This document shows positions 1-6,936 of a stretch of DNA of 14,652 nucleotides, one piece after another. Under the pieces are notes generated by a model. That model searched no databases. It saw only the letters and a list, made by a program, of their open reading frames with translations, and was not told where the DNA came from. This DNA is from JAHFHB01 sp964393875. GTDB taxonomy: Bacteria > Omnitrophota > Omnitrophia > Omnitrophales > Aquincolibacteriaceae. Within the stretch, counting starts at the first letter, position 1; each line of letters opens with the position of its first letter. The position numbers and the translations under genes were made by a program. The DNA is taken from positions 1 to 14,652 of the forward strand of contig CAYMUZ010000189.1 in the NCBI GenBank assembly GCA_964393875.1, read 5' to 3'.

Positions 1-204
1 GGCTGGCCAAGTTTTTGGCAGCCGATTGCCAAAAACAATGTGCAGGTGAGTGCGGATAACAGCGCTTTTGTGCAGCGAACCGAAGTGCTTTGCGCCCGCT
101 GCAATGCGCATCTTGGGCATGTGTTTGACGATGGCCCGCGACCCACCGGGCGGCGTTACTGCATCAATTCCACCGCTCTAGAGTTTAAAGAATCCGCGCA
201 GTGA
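1..204 (+). CDS. msrB: Peptide-methionine (R)-S-oxide reductase MsrB, C-terminal part (5' end outside window)
   Basis: The frame open from base 1 encodes 67 residues ending at TGA 202-204. It begins GWPSFW, a hallmark of MsrB. The zinc-site CARC follows, then HLGHVFDDGP and the active-site block RYCINS, whose Cys is the catalytic nucleophile in this family. MsrB reduces the R epimer of methionine sulfoxide in oxidised proteins, using thioredoxin as electron donor. The first zinc CxxC and the N-terminus lie upstream of the window, so a fusion to MsrA or a signal peptide cannot be excluded. The next gene begins 44 nt downstream. The family call is firm because several invariant motifs occur in the right order and spacing. 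Confidence 0.95.
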   Translation, partial: GWPSFWQPIAKNNVQVSADNSAFVQRTEVLCARCNAHLGHVFDDGPRPTGRRYCINSTALEFKESAQ

Positions 205-248
205 ATTTTTAACCCTCAATCTTCTTATATCCAAGAAAGAGTTGTGTT

Positions 249-2090
249 ATGACCGTTCTTCTACAGATCAGCGATATTTCAAAACACTATGGTCCCGTGA
301 CGATTTTGGAAGAGGCAACAGCGTCTTTCGGAGATGATCAGAAAATCGGGGTGATTGGCCGCAACGGTGCGGGGAAGTCCACGCTTTGCCGCATTATTAC
401 CGGGCAGGAAGAAAAAGACAGCGGGAGCATCAGTGCGAATAATAACTTGCGTCTGAGCTATCTCGAGCAGCACGATGCTTTCAAGCTCGAAGAAAGCGTG
501 CGCGATTTTCTGATGCGCTATACGGACCGTGAAGAATGGGAGTGCGCAGAAATGTCGGCTCGATTTCACCTGAAGGGGGCAATGTTTGAGTCTCCCATCA
601 CCCGTCTGGCCGGCGGCTACCGCACGCGTGTCAAGCTTGCGGCCATGCTGCTGAAAGACCCCAACTTTCTGATTCTCGATGAACCTACGAATTATCTCGA
701 CCTGTCTACACTGATTTTGCTTGAAAATTTTCTGAAAGAGTTTCGCGGAGGCTGTCTGATTGTCTCGCACGACCGGGAGTTTCTTAGAAAAACCTGTGAC
801 CACACCCTGGAAGTGGAGCAGGGGCGGCTGACGCTTTATCCCGGAGATATTGACCAGTACTTTGAGTTTAAGGAAGAGCAGCTGCGGCAGGTGCGTGCGT
901 ACAATAAAACCGTTGAGAAAAAGAAAGCGCATCTACAGGAATTTGTGGATCGTTTTAAAGCACGGGCATCGACTGCCAGCCGCGCAAAATCAAAAATGAA
1001 GATGATCGACCGTCTCGAGACGATTGAGGTTGCACACCCGCTTAGCACGGTCCGTATGCGCATTCCCAATGTGGAACCCAAGGGCGGCGTGGCCCTCACT
1101 TGCATCGACCTGGCGATTGGCTATCCCGGAAAAACGGTGGCAAGTCACATTCATCTTGAGGTTGAGAGGGGCGCGCATGTCGCCGTGCTGGGAGATAACG
1201 GCCAGGGAAAAACCACATTTTTCAGAACGATTGCGGCTGATCTGGCCCCCATCGGGGGTAAATTTCAGTGGGGCACCGGCCTCAAAATTGCGTACTATGC
1301 CCAGCACGTTTTTCAAACCCTGCATCCCGAGGACGATATTTATCAGCACTTGTCGCGTGAAGCGGCTCCGGGTGTAAGCAACCAGGACATTCTCGATATT
1401 GCCGGTGGTTTTCTGTTTAAAGGCGAGGAAGTGAAAAAGAAAGTGGCCGTTTTAAGCGGAGGCGAACGTGCGCGTCTTGTTTTGGCGGGACTACTTTTGA
1501 CACGCTCGCATATCCTTTTGTTGGACGAACCGACGAACCATTTAGATTTTGAAACAGTCGAAGCCCTGGCGGATGCCCTCAAAACATTTGCCGGGACCGT
1601 TTTCTTTATCAGCCACGACCGTACGTTTGTTAACACGCTCGCCACACACGTTCTGGATATCAAAGATGGTTTTATTTCGCGCTATCCGGGCACTTACGAA
1701 GATTACGTGTATTTTCTCGAACGCCAGGCGCGTGAAGATGTCGACGAGTACGACCCCAGCGCAGGCGCTTCTCACGGGGGCCAGTCCTCCGCAGGTGCAA
1801 AGCCGGATCCAAAAGAATCTACCGAAACACAGGCTCGTGAAGCCGAGAAACAAAAACAGCTTGAAATTCGCGAAATGGAAAAGAGTGTTAAAAAACAGGA
1901 GGGGCGCCTTCAGCACGTGCAGCGCCAGCGCGATCAGATTCACCGGGAAATTGAGCAAAACCCCCTGCATTTTTCCAAAGAGCGCAACCGTAAAATTCAG
2001 GAGTTCACGGTTCAGATTGAAAAAGAGGAAGCAAAGTATTTGACGATGCTTGAAGACTTGGAAAAGTTAAAGAAAAGGCAAAGTTCTTAA
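249..2090 (+). CDS. ABC-F family ATPase (YheS/Uup-like), ribosome-associated
   Basis: This 613-residue protein has two ABC ATPase domains and no membrane segment, the pattern of ABC-F proteins. These act on ribosomes or in translation quality control rather than in transport. Domain 1 has Walker A GRNGAGKST (37-45), signature LAGGYR (120-125), Walker B and catalytic Glu in LILDEPTNYLD (141-151), and switch His174. A charged linker follows at about 190-262, the ABC-F interdomain tRNA-interaction arm. Domain 2 has GDNGQGKTT (315-323), LSGGE (402-406), LLLDEPTNHLD (423-433) and His456. Residues about 495-530 are a low-complexity Ala/Gly/acidic linker, and 531-612 are Lys/Glu/Gln-rich and predicted coiled coil, like the Uup C-terminal domain. 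AAGAAAGAG about 7 nt before ATG 249 supports this start. The non-canonical first signature (LAGG for LSGG) is common in the family. The exact subfamily is not settled; an antibiotic-resistance role has no direct support. Confidence 0.93.
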   Translation: MTVLLQISDISKHYGPVTILEEATASFGDDQKIGVIGRNGAGKSTLCRIITGQEEKDSGSISANNNLRLSYLEQHDAFKLEESVRDFLMRYTDREEWECAEMSARFHLKGAMFESPITRLAGGYRTRVKLAAMLLKDPNFLILDEPTNYLDLSTLILLENFLKEFRGGCLIVSHDREFLRKTCDHTLEVEQGRLTLYPGDIDQYFEFKEEQLRQVRAYNKTVEKKKAHLQEFVDRFKARASTASRAKSKMKMIDRLETIEVAHPLSTVRMRIPNVEPKGGVALTCIDLAIGYPGKTVASHIHLEVERGAHVAVLGDNGQGKTTFFRTIAADLAPIGGKFQWGTGLKIAYYAQHVFQTLHPEDDIYQHLSREAAPGVSNQDILDIAGGFLFKGEEVKKKVAVLSGGERARLVLAGLLLTRSHILLLDEPTNHLDFETVEALADALKTFAGTVFFISHDRTFVNTLATHVLDIKDGFISRYPGTYEDYVYFLERQAREDVDEYDPSAGASHGGQSSAGAKPDPKESTETQAREAEKQKQLEIREMEKSVKKQEGRLQHVQRQRDQIHREIEQNPLHFSKERNRKIQEFTVQIEKEEAKYLTMLEDLEKLKKRQSS

Positions 2091-2131
2091 ATCCCCCTTG
2101 GCCAAATGCCCATGAGATCGTTTTGCAGAGC

Positions 2132-2419
2132 CTAAAGGGAAACGGCGTCAACTTTCCTGAAACAACCATACTGATCATGATTAGAATCATACTTCCACTC
2201 ACAAGTTTCCACATCCGTGCATTTTTCCTCATCCAGTATCAAGTTGCACGTCACTAGAGCAACCGTATCCGGCGAAACGGCCATCGGATTCAGATCAGAG
2301 GCTGGTGCTGTCGTCTCCCCCATGTCTGTCGAATACGCATACGCCGAACGTAACCCCGTAAAACCAAGCCCCAGCGCAAAAACCATGACCATCACAGTCA
2401 AATTTCTTTCTGTTTTCAT
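2132..2419 (-). CDS. Small secreted cysteine-containing protein, function unknown
   Basis: Read on the minus strand from ATG 2419, this encodes 95 residues. A TTG two codons earlier (2425) is rejected: GGGAG lies 8 nt before the ATG but only 2 nt before the TTG. Residues 1-28 form a typical Sec signal peptide: MKTER, a hydrophobic core at about 8-23, then SAYA with likely cleavage after Ala28. The mature part is about 67 residues, acidic and Ser/Thr/Pro-rich at first, then carries four cysteines (58, 67, 73, 86) in the spacing C-x8-C-x5-C-x12-C, with CEW and several Asp/Glu between. These could form two disulfides in the periplasm or outside the cell. No lipobox is seen. I recognise no family. 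The gene converges on the ABC-F gene with a 41-bp gap. Signal peptide, ribosome site and stop are coherent, so I think it is real. Confidence 0.68.
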   Translation of the reverse strand: MKTERNLTVMVMVFALGLGFTGLRSAYAYSTDMGETTAPASDLNPMAVSPDTVALVTCNLILDEEKCTDVETCEWKYDSNHDQYGCFRKVDAVSL

Positions 2420-2433
2420 GTTCAAGTCTCCCT

Positions 2434-2445
2434 TTCAAATTTGAA
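2434..2445. promoter_or_regulatory. Perfect 12-bp palindrome just upstream of the small secreted gene; possible operator
   Basis: TTCAAATTTGAA is a perfect inverted repeat lying directly before the GGGAG ribosome site of the minus-strand gene that starts at 2419. On the minus strand a -10-like TAGAAT sits just upstream of it, with no convincing -35, so the palindrome would fall near the transcription start, where an operator would be expected. AT-rich palindromes of this size also arise by chance, so only the symmetry is certain. A regulatory role is inference. Confidence 0.3.
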
Positions 2446-2704
2446 TATTCTAAACCTTCAATCACTGAGCCTGCGTACACTTTCTTGGTGTTTCAAGGTT
2501 TGTACCCACCCATGAGTGCTAGCACCTAAATAGAATGATACGCGAGGGCGTTGTGACTTTCAAGGGCCTGCTAGTCGGTGCTAAAAACAATCATATCCAA
2601 ACGCAAAAGTTAGTTCTAATGTCTTGATACGGAAGGGGTTGCCCGCGCGCGGATTCAATCGGCTTTTTCTGGGTGAGCAGTCTTAAGCTCTGCAAAACAA
2701 GGCA
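2446..2704. other. Non-coding stretch between the small secreted gene and the toxin-antitoxin cassette
   Basis: About 260 bp without a supportable gene; with its flanks the gap between start codons is about 330 bp. Short open frames here lack ribosome sites and recognisable products. It contains a 10-bp perfect palindrome, GTGCTAGCAC (2516-2525), and a GC-rich patch, GCCCGCGCGCGG (2641-2652). No tRNA, riboswitch fold, IS end or tandem repeat was recognised. Divergent promoters for the two flanking genes must lie within or at the edges of this interval. Confidence 0.5.
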
Positions 2705-2733
2705 TTGACAAAGCGTACGATATATAGCACGCT
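2705..2733 (+). promoter_or_regulatory. Promoter/operator region of the toxin-antitoxin cassette
   Basis: A consensus -35, TTGACA, lies at 2705-2710. It is followed by an imperfect 22-bp palindrome at 2712-2733 with arms AGCGT and ACGCT, 18 of 22 positions symmetric, an AT-rich centre ATATAT, and an internal CGTACG. The -10 is ambiguous: TATATA (2721-2726) and TATAGC (2723-2728) are both closer to TTGACA than the usual 17 nt, so either the -35 match is fortuitous or the -10 is degenerate. YefM-YoeB complexes are known to repress their own promoters through palindromes with a TGTACA core. The position here, 18 bp before the antitoxin start, fits such an operator. Confidence 0.5.
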
Positions 2734-2750
2734 TCACTTGGAGGTGGAAG

Positions 2751-2993
2751 ATGACAACCATGACAGCGAGCAAAGCCAGAGCTAATTTGTATGGACTGCT
2801 TCGTGCGGTGGCTAAGAATCATGAGCCGGTACAGATCACAGGGAAGGATGCTGCCGCCGTGCTTATTTCACAGGAAGACTGGAGCGCGATTCAGGAAACC
2901 CTTTATTTACTAGCTGTTCCCGGAATGCGTGCAGCCATCCAGCAAGGTTTAAAGACGCCTGTCTCAAAGTGCTTAGCCAAGCTTCAATGGTAA
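2751..2993 (+). CDS. yefM: Type II antitoxin, YefM/Phd family
   Basis: This 80-residue protein matches the Phd/YefM antitoxin family. The N-terminal DNA-binding part carries TASKARANLYGLLRAV (about 5-20). The middle has EPVQITGKDAAAVLIS and EDWSAIQETLYLL. The C-terminal stretch, PGMRAAIQQGL then a final LQW, is the toxin-binding tail typical of YefM. The antitoxin binds and neutralises the partner toxin and, alone or in complex, represses the operon. A strong GGAGG (2740-2744) lies 6 nt before ATG 2751; a second in-frame ATG at 2760 is possible but less well placed. The usual YefM length is about 80-90 residues, so it looks intact. Its stop codon overlaps the toxin start as TAATG, implying translational coupling with antitoxin made first. 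Confidence 0.92.
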   Translation: MTTMTASKARANLYGLLRAVAKNHEPVQITGKDAAAVLISQEDWSAIQETLYLLAVPGMRAAIQQGLKTPVSKCLAKLQW

Positions 2994-3253
2994 TGTGGAG
3001 AATTGTTTTTACGAGTCAAGCTCTGGAGGATGCGAAGAAGCTAGCGAAATCTGGACTGAAACCCAAAGCGGAAAAACTGCTTACAATTCTCGGCCATGAC
3101 CCATTTGAGAACCCGCCAACGTATGAAAAACTTGTGGGTGATCTCGCCGGTGGTTTTTCCCGGCGCATCAATATTCACCATCGACTTGTTTATCAAGTTT
3201 TAGCCAAAGAAAAAACGGTTAAGGTGCTTCGCCTATGGACACATTACGAATAA
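2993..3253 (+). CDS. yoeB: Type II toxin, YoeB/Txe family ribosome-dependent endoribonuclease
   Basis: From ATG 2993 the product is 86 residues, the size of E. coli YoeB (84). The frame is open from a GTG at 2969 with another ATG at 2987. I choose 2993 because it makes TAATG with the antitoxin stop and gives the usual start MWRIVFTSQAL. No clear Shine-Dalgarno precedes it, which fits translational coupling. Family features are present: a basic N-terminal helix region with KKLAKSGLKPKAEKLL, then DPFENPP, the conserved Glu in YEKL, GGFSRRINIHHRLVYQV with the catalytic Arg, and a terminal WTHYE keeping the His-Tyr pair of the YoeB active site. YoeB cleaves mRNA at the start codon on the 70S ribosome. 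All key residues are retained, so it is probably active. Confidence 0.92.
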   Translation: MWRIVFTSQALEDAKKLAKSGLKPKAEKLLTILGHDPFENPPTYEKLVGDLAGGFSRRINIHHRLVYQVLAKEKTVKVLRLWTHYE

Positions 3254-3266
3254 AAAATTACCTTAT

Positions 3267-3307
3267 CCGTCTATCTTTTTATCGAGGGATAGCGGTCTCT
3301 TTGTTCA
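3267..3307 (+). terminator. Possible Rho-independent terminator after the toxin gene
   Basis: Bases 3267-3275 (CCG, a bulged T, CTATC) can pair with GATAGCGG at 3288-3295, giving an 8-bp stem with one bulge and a 12-nt loop. It is followed directly by the T-rich run TCTCTTTGTTC. It lies 14 nt past the toxin stop. The stem is weak and the tail interrupted, so termination efficiency is uncertain. It would insulate the cassette from the truD operon. Confidence 0.4.
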
Positions 3308-3391
3308 GTACCCGCGCACAAGGCGAGGGTGCTAGGCCTCAGGTGCCAGGGAAACACCCGTAGGCATTAGGCTCTCGAGGGCCGCGCGTGT

Positions 3392-3406
3392 TACAATTCA
3401 CCTCGC
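3392..3406 (+). promoter_or_regulatory. -10-like element placed for a leaderless truD mRNA
   Basis: TACAAT at 3392-3397 is a good sigma70 -10 hexamer, and the truD ATG begins only 9 nt after it (3407). A start about 7 nt downstream would fall at about 3404, within 2-3 nt of the ATG. No Shine-Dalgarno is visible in the intervening TCACCTCGC. The expected -35 position holds only weak matches (for example TTAGGC at 3367-3372, 19 nt spacer). The remainder of the 153-bp gap before it is GC-rich and shows no other feature beyond the hairpin at 3267-3307. Confidence 0.4.
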
Positions 3407-4666
3407 ATGACATTCCCAATAGTCCAGCCCTATTTGACGGCCGAGATTTCCGCTATTTCCGGTGAAATTAAACAAACGGCCGAAGATTTTCAAGTCGACG
3501 AAATTCCCGCCTACCTGCCCTGCGGTTCGGGTGAGCACGTCTATCTCTGGATTGAAAAAAAGGGGATGACGACGCGGCAGGCCGTGCAAAAAATTGCACG
3601 AGCGGCCGGCAAAAGACCCGGGGATGTCGGCGTGGCCGGTTTGAAGGATTCGCGGGCGCTTACGCGCCAGTGGGTTAGCGTGTATACGGCGGATGCCTCA
3701 GCGCTTGAAAAACTGGATCTGCAGGGGTTGCGCGTGCTCGAAGCCGGGCGGCATAAAAACAAGCTGCGAATCGGGCACTTGAAGGGGAACCGCTTTGTCA
3801 TTCGCGTGAGGGGCAGCGCTGCAAAAAATGCCGAGGGTGTACGCCAGGTACTGACCGTGCTTGAGAAACAGGGTGTTCCCAATTATTTTGGTGCACAACG
3901 CTTTGGCCAACGCGCCGACAGTTGGCAAGTGGGGCATGCGTTGATTAAACGTGATTATGCGAAGGCTGCGTGTCTTCTGGCCGGTGGGCCACTGCCTGAA
4001 GATTCCGAGCAGGTCCGCGATGCACGCACTGCTTTTGACCACGGAGATTATGAGACGGCCGCTCGTTATTGGACGCGCTCAGCAGAACATCTTGCCACGC
4101 TTTGCCGCGTGATGCAGCGAACAAAGGGAAATGCGGAGAAGGCCTTGTTCGTGATGGGCAATACCTGGCTCTGGTTTTTTATCACGGCCTTCCAGTCGTA
4201 TCTTTTCAATCAATTGCTCGGAGAGCGTATTCATGGAATTGACCGGGTGGAAACGGGCGACCTTGCTTACAAGCACGACAGCGGCGCGGTGTTTAGCGTC
4301 CAAGACGCGGTTTTAGAAAATAAGCGGGCCCAGGCCTTTGAGATTTCTCCCAGTGGGCCGCTTTACGGATTTAAAATGACGGCTCCGATGGGGCGGCCCG
4401 CTGAATTGGAGCGACGTGTGCTTGAGCGCTCAGGGGTGAGCGTGGAAGAGTTTTATCGGCCGGGTATTTTGAAATGCCAGGGTGCCCGCAGGCCCTTGCG
4501 GTTTCCTGTGAACGAACTGGCGCTTTCCTCTGCAAGCGATGCGGCGGGCGCTTATTTACAAATGGCGTTTACCCTTCCGCCGGGCACCTACGCCACGGCT
4601 GTTTTACGCGAAATTCTAAAACAGGAACGGCCGGTTGAACCCGACGCTGCCACGGAAAATCGGTAA
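3407..4666 (+). CDS. truD: tRNA pseudouridine(13) synthase TruD
   Basis: TruD converts uridine 13 of tRNA (classically tRNA-Glu) to pseudouridine. The product is 419 residues, longer than E. coli TruD (about 349) but inside the family range, which includes archaeal members with longer insertions. The N-terminus shows AEDFQVDEIP (25-34) and the conserved VYLWIEKKGMTT. The active-site block is GLKDSRALTRQW (78-89), with Asp81 matching the catalytic Asp80 of E. coli. The motif NYFGAQRFG (159-167) is strongly conserved in TruD. The central insertion (TRUD) domain spans about 170-330, and the C-terminus returns to the catalytic fold with LRFPVNELALSS and FTLPPGTYATAVLREI. The ATG start has no ribosome site but fits the N-terminus of the family. 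It heads a tight cluster: the next gene begins 7 nt after its stop. Confidence 0.95.
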   Translation: MTFPIVQPYLTAEISAISGEIKQTAEDFQVDEIPAYLPCGSGEHVYLWIEKKGMTTRQAVQKIARAAGKRPGDVGVAGLKDSRALTRQWVSVYTADASALEKLDLQGLRVLEAGRHKNKLRIGHLKGNRFVIRVRGSAAKNAEGVRQVLTVLEKQGVPNYFGAQRFGQRADSWQVGHALIKRDYAKAACLLAGGPLPEDSEQVRDARTAFDHGDYETAARYWTRSAEHLATLCRVMQRTKGNAEKALFVMGNTWLWFFITAFQSYLFNQLLGERIHGIDRVETGDLAYKHDSGAVFSVQDAVLENKRAQAFEISPSGPLYGFKMTAPMGRPAELERRVLERSGVSVEEFYRPGILKCQGARRPLRFPVNELALSSASDAAGAYLQMAFTLPPGTYATAVLREILKQERPVEPDAATENR

Positions 4667-4673
4667 GGTTGCT

Positions 4674-5513
4674 ATGTACCATATTTTGATTGCCGGCGCC
4701 GGGTACACGGGTTCTGCAATCGCCAGGTATTTTCTTCAAGAAAAACAAAAAGTGTTCGTGATGACCCGCTCAGAAAAAAAAGCGGCGGCGTTTCACTCGG
4801 AGGGTTTGCACCCGCTGTGCATGGATCTGACTCGGCCAGAGACGCTAAAGAAAACCCCCGCCGCTCATTTTATTGTGTTTGCGGCGGCGCCCGATACCTC
4901 TGAAGAAATGGATTATCGCAAAACTTATCTCGAAGGTCTGACCCACTTCATCGAAGCCGTGCGGAACAATCCCAAACCTTTTTTATTTTTGTATCTCTCC
5001 AGCACCTCGGTATGGCGTGAGCGCGCCGGGGCCTGGGTGGATGAGACCATTCCCGCTGATCCTGATTCGATCAAAGGGAGTATTCTTCTTGAAGCTGAAC
5101 AGCTTGCGCTTCATTCCGGTCTTCCGTCAGCCGTACTGCGCTTGGCGGGAATTTATGGCCCGGGCCGCAACCGTTTGCAGCGCAAACCAGCCGCAGCAGT
5201 TGAAAATCTCCGGTGGATGAACATGGTGCATGTCGAAGACATTGCGCGAGCGGCGCCCATTCTCTTCAAATGCGCGCGCGAAGGAGGCATTTATACTGCG
5301 GTGGATGATGAACCGGTTTTAAATCGAGATTTTTACGCGTGGCTGAAAGGCCGGACGGGGATCGTTTGGCCCGGGGTGAACCCTAGCGATGAGGCGAAGG
5401 GCAAGCGTGTGAGCAATCAACTTCTTAAGAGCTTGAACTGGAAGCCGGATTATCCGAATTTCCGGAGCGGGTACGAAGCTTTTTTGAAAACGGGCCAGGA
5501 GCCGTGTGTATGA
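4674..5513 (+). CDS. YeeZ-like extended SDR (NAD(P)-dependent epimerase/dehydratase family)
   Basis: From ATG 4674 the product is 279 residues. A TTG at 4635 would extend it by 13 codons into truD; I reject it because the Rossmann strand starts at MYHILIAGAGYTG, as in the family, and AAGG lies about 5 nt before 4674. The nucleotide-binding motif is GAGYTG (8-13). LYLSSTSVW (107-114) corresponds to the SSxSVY segment of extended SDRs, and LRLAGIYGPGR (155-165), then MVHVEDIARA (184-193), are classic family blocks. The YxxxK catalytic pair is missing: Tyr is replaced in SIKGSILLEAE (132-142). The E. coli protein YeeZ shows the same loss, so this may be a reductase-like or binding-only member. 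The substrate is unknown. It overlaps the next gene by ATGA. Confidence 0.82.
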   Translation: MYHILIAGAGYTGSAIARYFLQEKQKVFVMTRSEKKAAAFHSEGLHPLCMDLTRPETLKKTPAAHFIVFAAAPDTSEEMDYRKTYLEGLTHFIEAVRNNPKPFLFLYLSSTSVWRERAGAWVDETIPADPDSIKGSILLEAEQLALHSGLPSAVLRLAGIYGPGRNRLQRKPAAAVENLRWMNMVHVEDIARAAPILFKCAREGGIYTAVDDEPVLNRDFYAWLKGRTGIVWPGVNPSDEAKGKRVSNQLLKSLNWKPDYPNFRSGYEAFLKTGQEPCV

Positions 5514-6925
5514 GCACCGCGCCAGTCAAACCGATTATTATTGGCGCCGGACCCGCGGGCATGGCTTGTGCCTACACGCTGGGTCAGGCCGGTCGGCCCG
5601 TACAAATTATTGAGAGAGATGACGCGCCGGGCGGCCTTTGCCGCACCCTGGATTTTAATGGCTACTTGTTTGATATCGGCGGCCATCGTTTTCTTAGCAA
5701 ATCGGAAGAGGTCAATGCTCTCTGGCACCGCGTTATGGCGAGCGACATGCTACGGGTGCGTCGTCTTTCACGCATTTATTTTCACAAACGATTTTTTAAT
5801 TACCCGCTTTCTTTCTTTAACACCTGTTGGAACCTAGGGGGGTGGGAAAGCCTGCGTTGTCTGGCCAGTTATGTCTACGCCATGATGGTTCGGCCGGGGG
5901 ATGACCGCACCTTCGAAGGTTGGATCATCAATCATTTCGGCCGCCGCCTTTATGAGGTTTTTTTTAAAACCTATACAGAAAAAGTCTGGGCGGTGGTTTG
6001 CAAAGACATTTCTGCGGATTGGGCCACACAGCGCATTCGCGGCCTGTCGCTGCGAGTGGCGCTGGCGGCTATTTTTTTAGGAAAAAAAAGCACCCCTAAA
6101 ACACTGGCGGAAGAATTTCTCTACCCCAAAACGGGACCCGGAGAATTCTATAACCGGCTCGAGCGTATTTTATGCGATTTTGGCGCAGAGTTTAAGTATC
6201 AGACCGCCGTCATCAACGTTTTGCATGAGCAGGGACGACGTGTGCACGGGCTTGTTCTTGAGGATCGTCCGCACGGACGCCGGCGCGAGATTCCCGCCAG
6301 CTTTGTTTTTTCGACCATGCCACTGCCACTTTTAGTGCGTGCCCTTATTCCCGCGGCGCCGCGGGAAGTTCTCGAGGCGGCCGCCCAGTTGAAGTTTCGC
6401 AGCTTTTTGGTAGTCAATGTCATTTTAAATCGGGAGCACGTATTTCCCGATCAATGGCTTTACATTCAGGATCCGGATGTGCGCATGGGGCGGATTCAAA
6501 ATTATAAAAACTGGAGCCCGGCCATGACCGTCGATTCTAAGAAAACATCGCTTGGACTTGAGTATTTCTGCTCACAGGACGACGATCTTTGGCGGATGAA
6601 CGATGTGGATTTAATCGATTTTTCTGTTTCGGAGCTTGAGAAAATCAAACTGGCGCATCGCCGCGACCTGATCAACGGCTTTGTGGTGCGCCGCGTGAAT
6701 GTTTACCCCGTCTATTCACTCGACTATGAAAAAAACGTAGCGGTCGTGAGACGCTACCTTGAGAAGTTTGAAAATCTTTATACGCTCGGCCGCGAGGGCC
6801 TTTTCAGGTATGATAATTCTGACCATGCGCTTTTGACCGGTATGTATGCGGCGCGAAATTTTATGGGCATGGGCGAGTACGATGTGTGGAATGTCAATAC
6901 TGAGAAGGTGTATTTAGAAAATTAG
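5510..6925 (+). CDS. FAD-dependent oxidoreductase, amine-oxidase/UDP-galactopyranose-mutase-like
   Basis: The product is 471 residues from ATG 5510. A GTG at 5504 is rejected because AGGAG (5497-5501) is 8 nt from the ATG but only 2 nt from the GTG. The N-terminus carries the dinucleotide fold GAGPAG (12-17), the ribose-binding Glu35 in IIERDDAPGGL, and FDIGGHRF (54-61), the second FAD contact of the NAD(P)-binding_8/amine oxidase group. The C-terminus has LYTLGREGLFRYDNSDHALLTGM, the closing FAD-binding motif with conserved Asp. This group includes protoporphyrinogen oxidase-like, phytoene desaturase-like and Glf-like enzymes, and it often appears in surface-glycan clusters. No glycosyltransferase is next to it here, so the substrate is unassigned. 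It sits in an operon with the SDR before it (4-nt overlap) and the protease after it (11-nt gap). Confidence 0.85.
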   Translation: MSTAPVKPIIIGAGPAGMACAYTLGQAGRPVQIIERDDAPGGLCRTLDFNGYLFDIGGHRFLSKSEEVNALWHRVMASDMLRVRRLSRIYFHKRFFNYPLSFFNTCWNLGGWESLRCLASYVYAMMVRPGDDRTFEGWIINHFGRRLYEVFFKTYTEKVWAVVCKDISADWATQRIRGLSLRVALAAIFLGKKSTPKTLAEEFLYPKTGPGEFYNRLERILCDFGAEFKYQTAVINVLHEQGRRVHGLVLEDRPHGRRREIPASFVFSTMPLPLLVRALIPAAPREVLEAAAQLKFRSFLVVNVILNREHVFPDQWLYIQDPDVRMGRIQNYKNWSPAMTVDSKKTSLGLEYFCSQDDDLWRMNDVDLIDFSVSELEKIKLAHRRDLINGFVVRRVNVYPVYSLDYEKNVAVVRRYLEKFENLYTLGREGLFRYDNSDHALLTGMYAARNFMGMGEYDVWNVNTEKVYLEN

Positions 6926-6936
6926 GGAACTGTGTT

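Noticed and set aside
2423..2425. TTG start for the small secreted protein, two codons upstream of the ATG
   Set aside because: The GGGAG ribosome site is only 2 nt from it, but 8 nt from the ATG at 2419.
2516..2525. GTGCTAGCAC palindrome, part-resembling the CIRCE element (GAGTGCTA half-site)
   Set aside because: Only one half-site with the wrong geometry: CIRCE needs TTAGCACTC, 9 nt, GAGTGCTAA. No heat-shock gene follows.
2591..2773. Minus-strand 60-codon frame before the antitoxin
   Set aside because: No ribosome site or family similarity, and it overlaps the operator and antitoxin start.
2516..3335. GTGCTAG seen on both sides of the toxin-antitoxin cassette (2516-2522 and 3329-3335), suggesting target-site duplication
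   Set aside because: Seven bases with no extended similarity and no transposase or integrase nearby. A chance repeat of this length is expected in a 14.6-kb window.
4635..4673. N-terminal extension of the SDR inside truD
   Set aside because: The extension has no family homology that I can see. The Rossmann strand begins at the ATG at 4674, which has an AAGG upstream.
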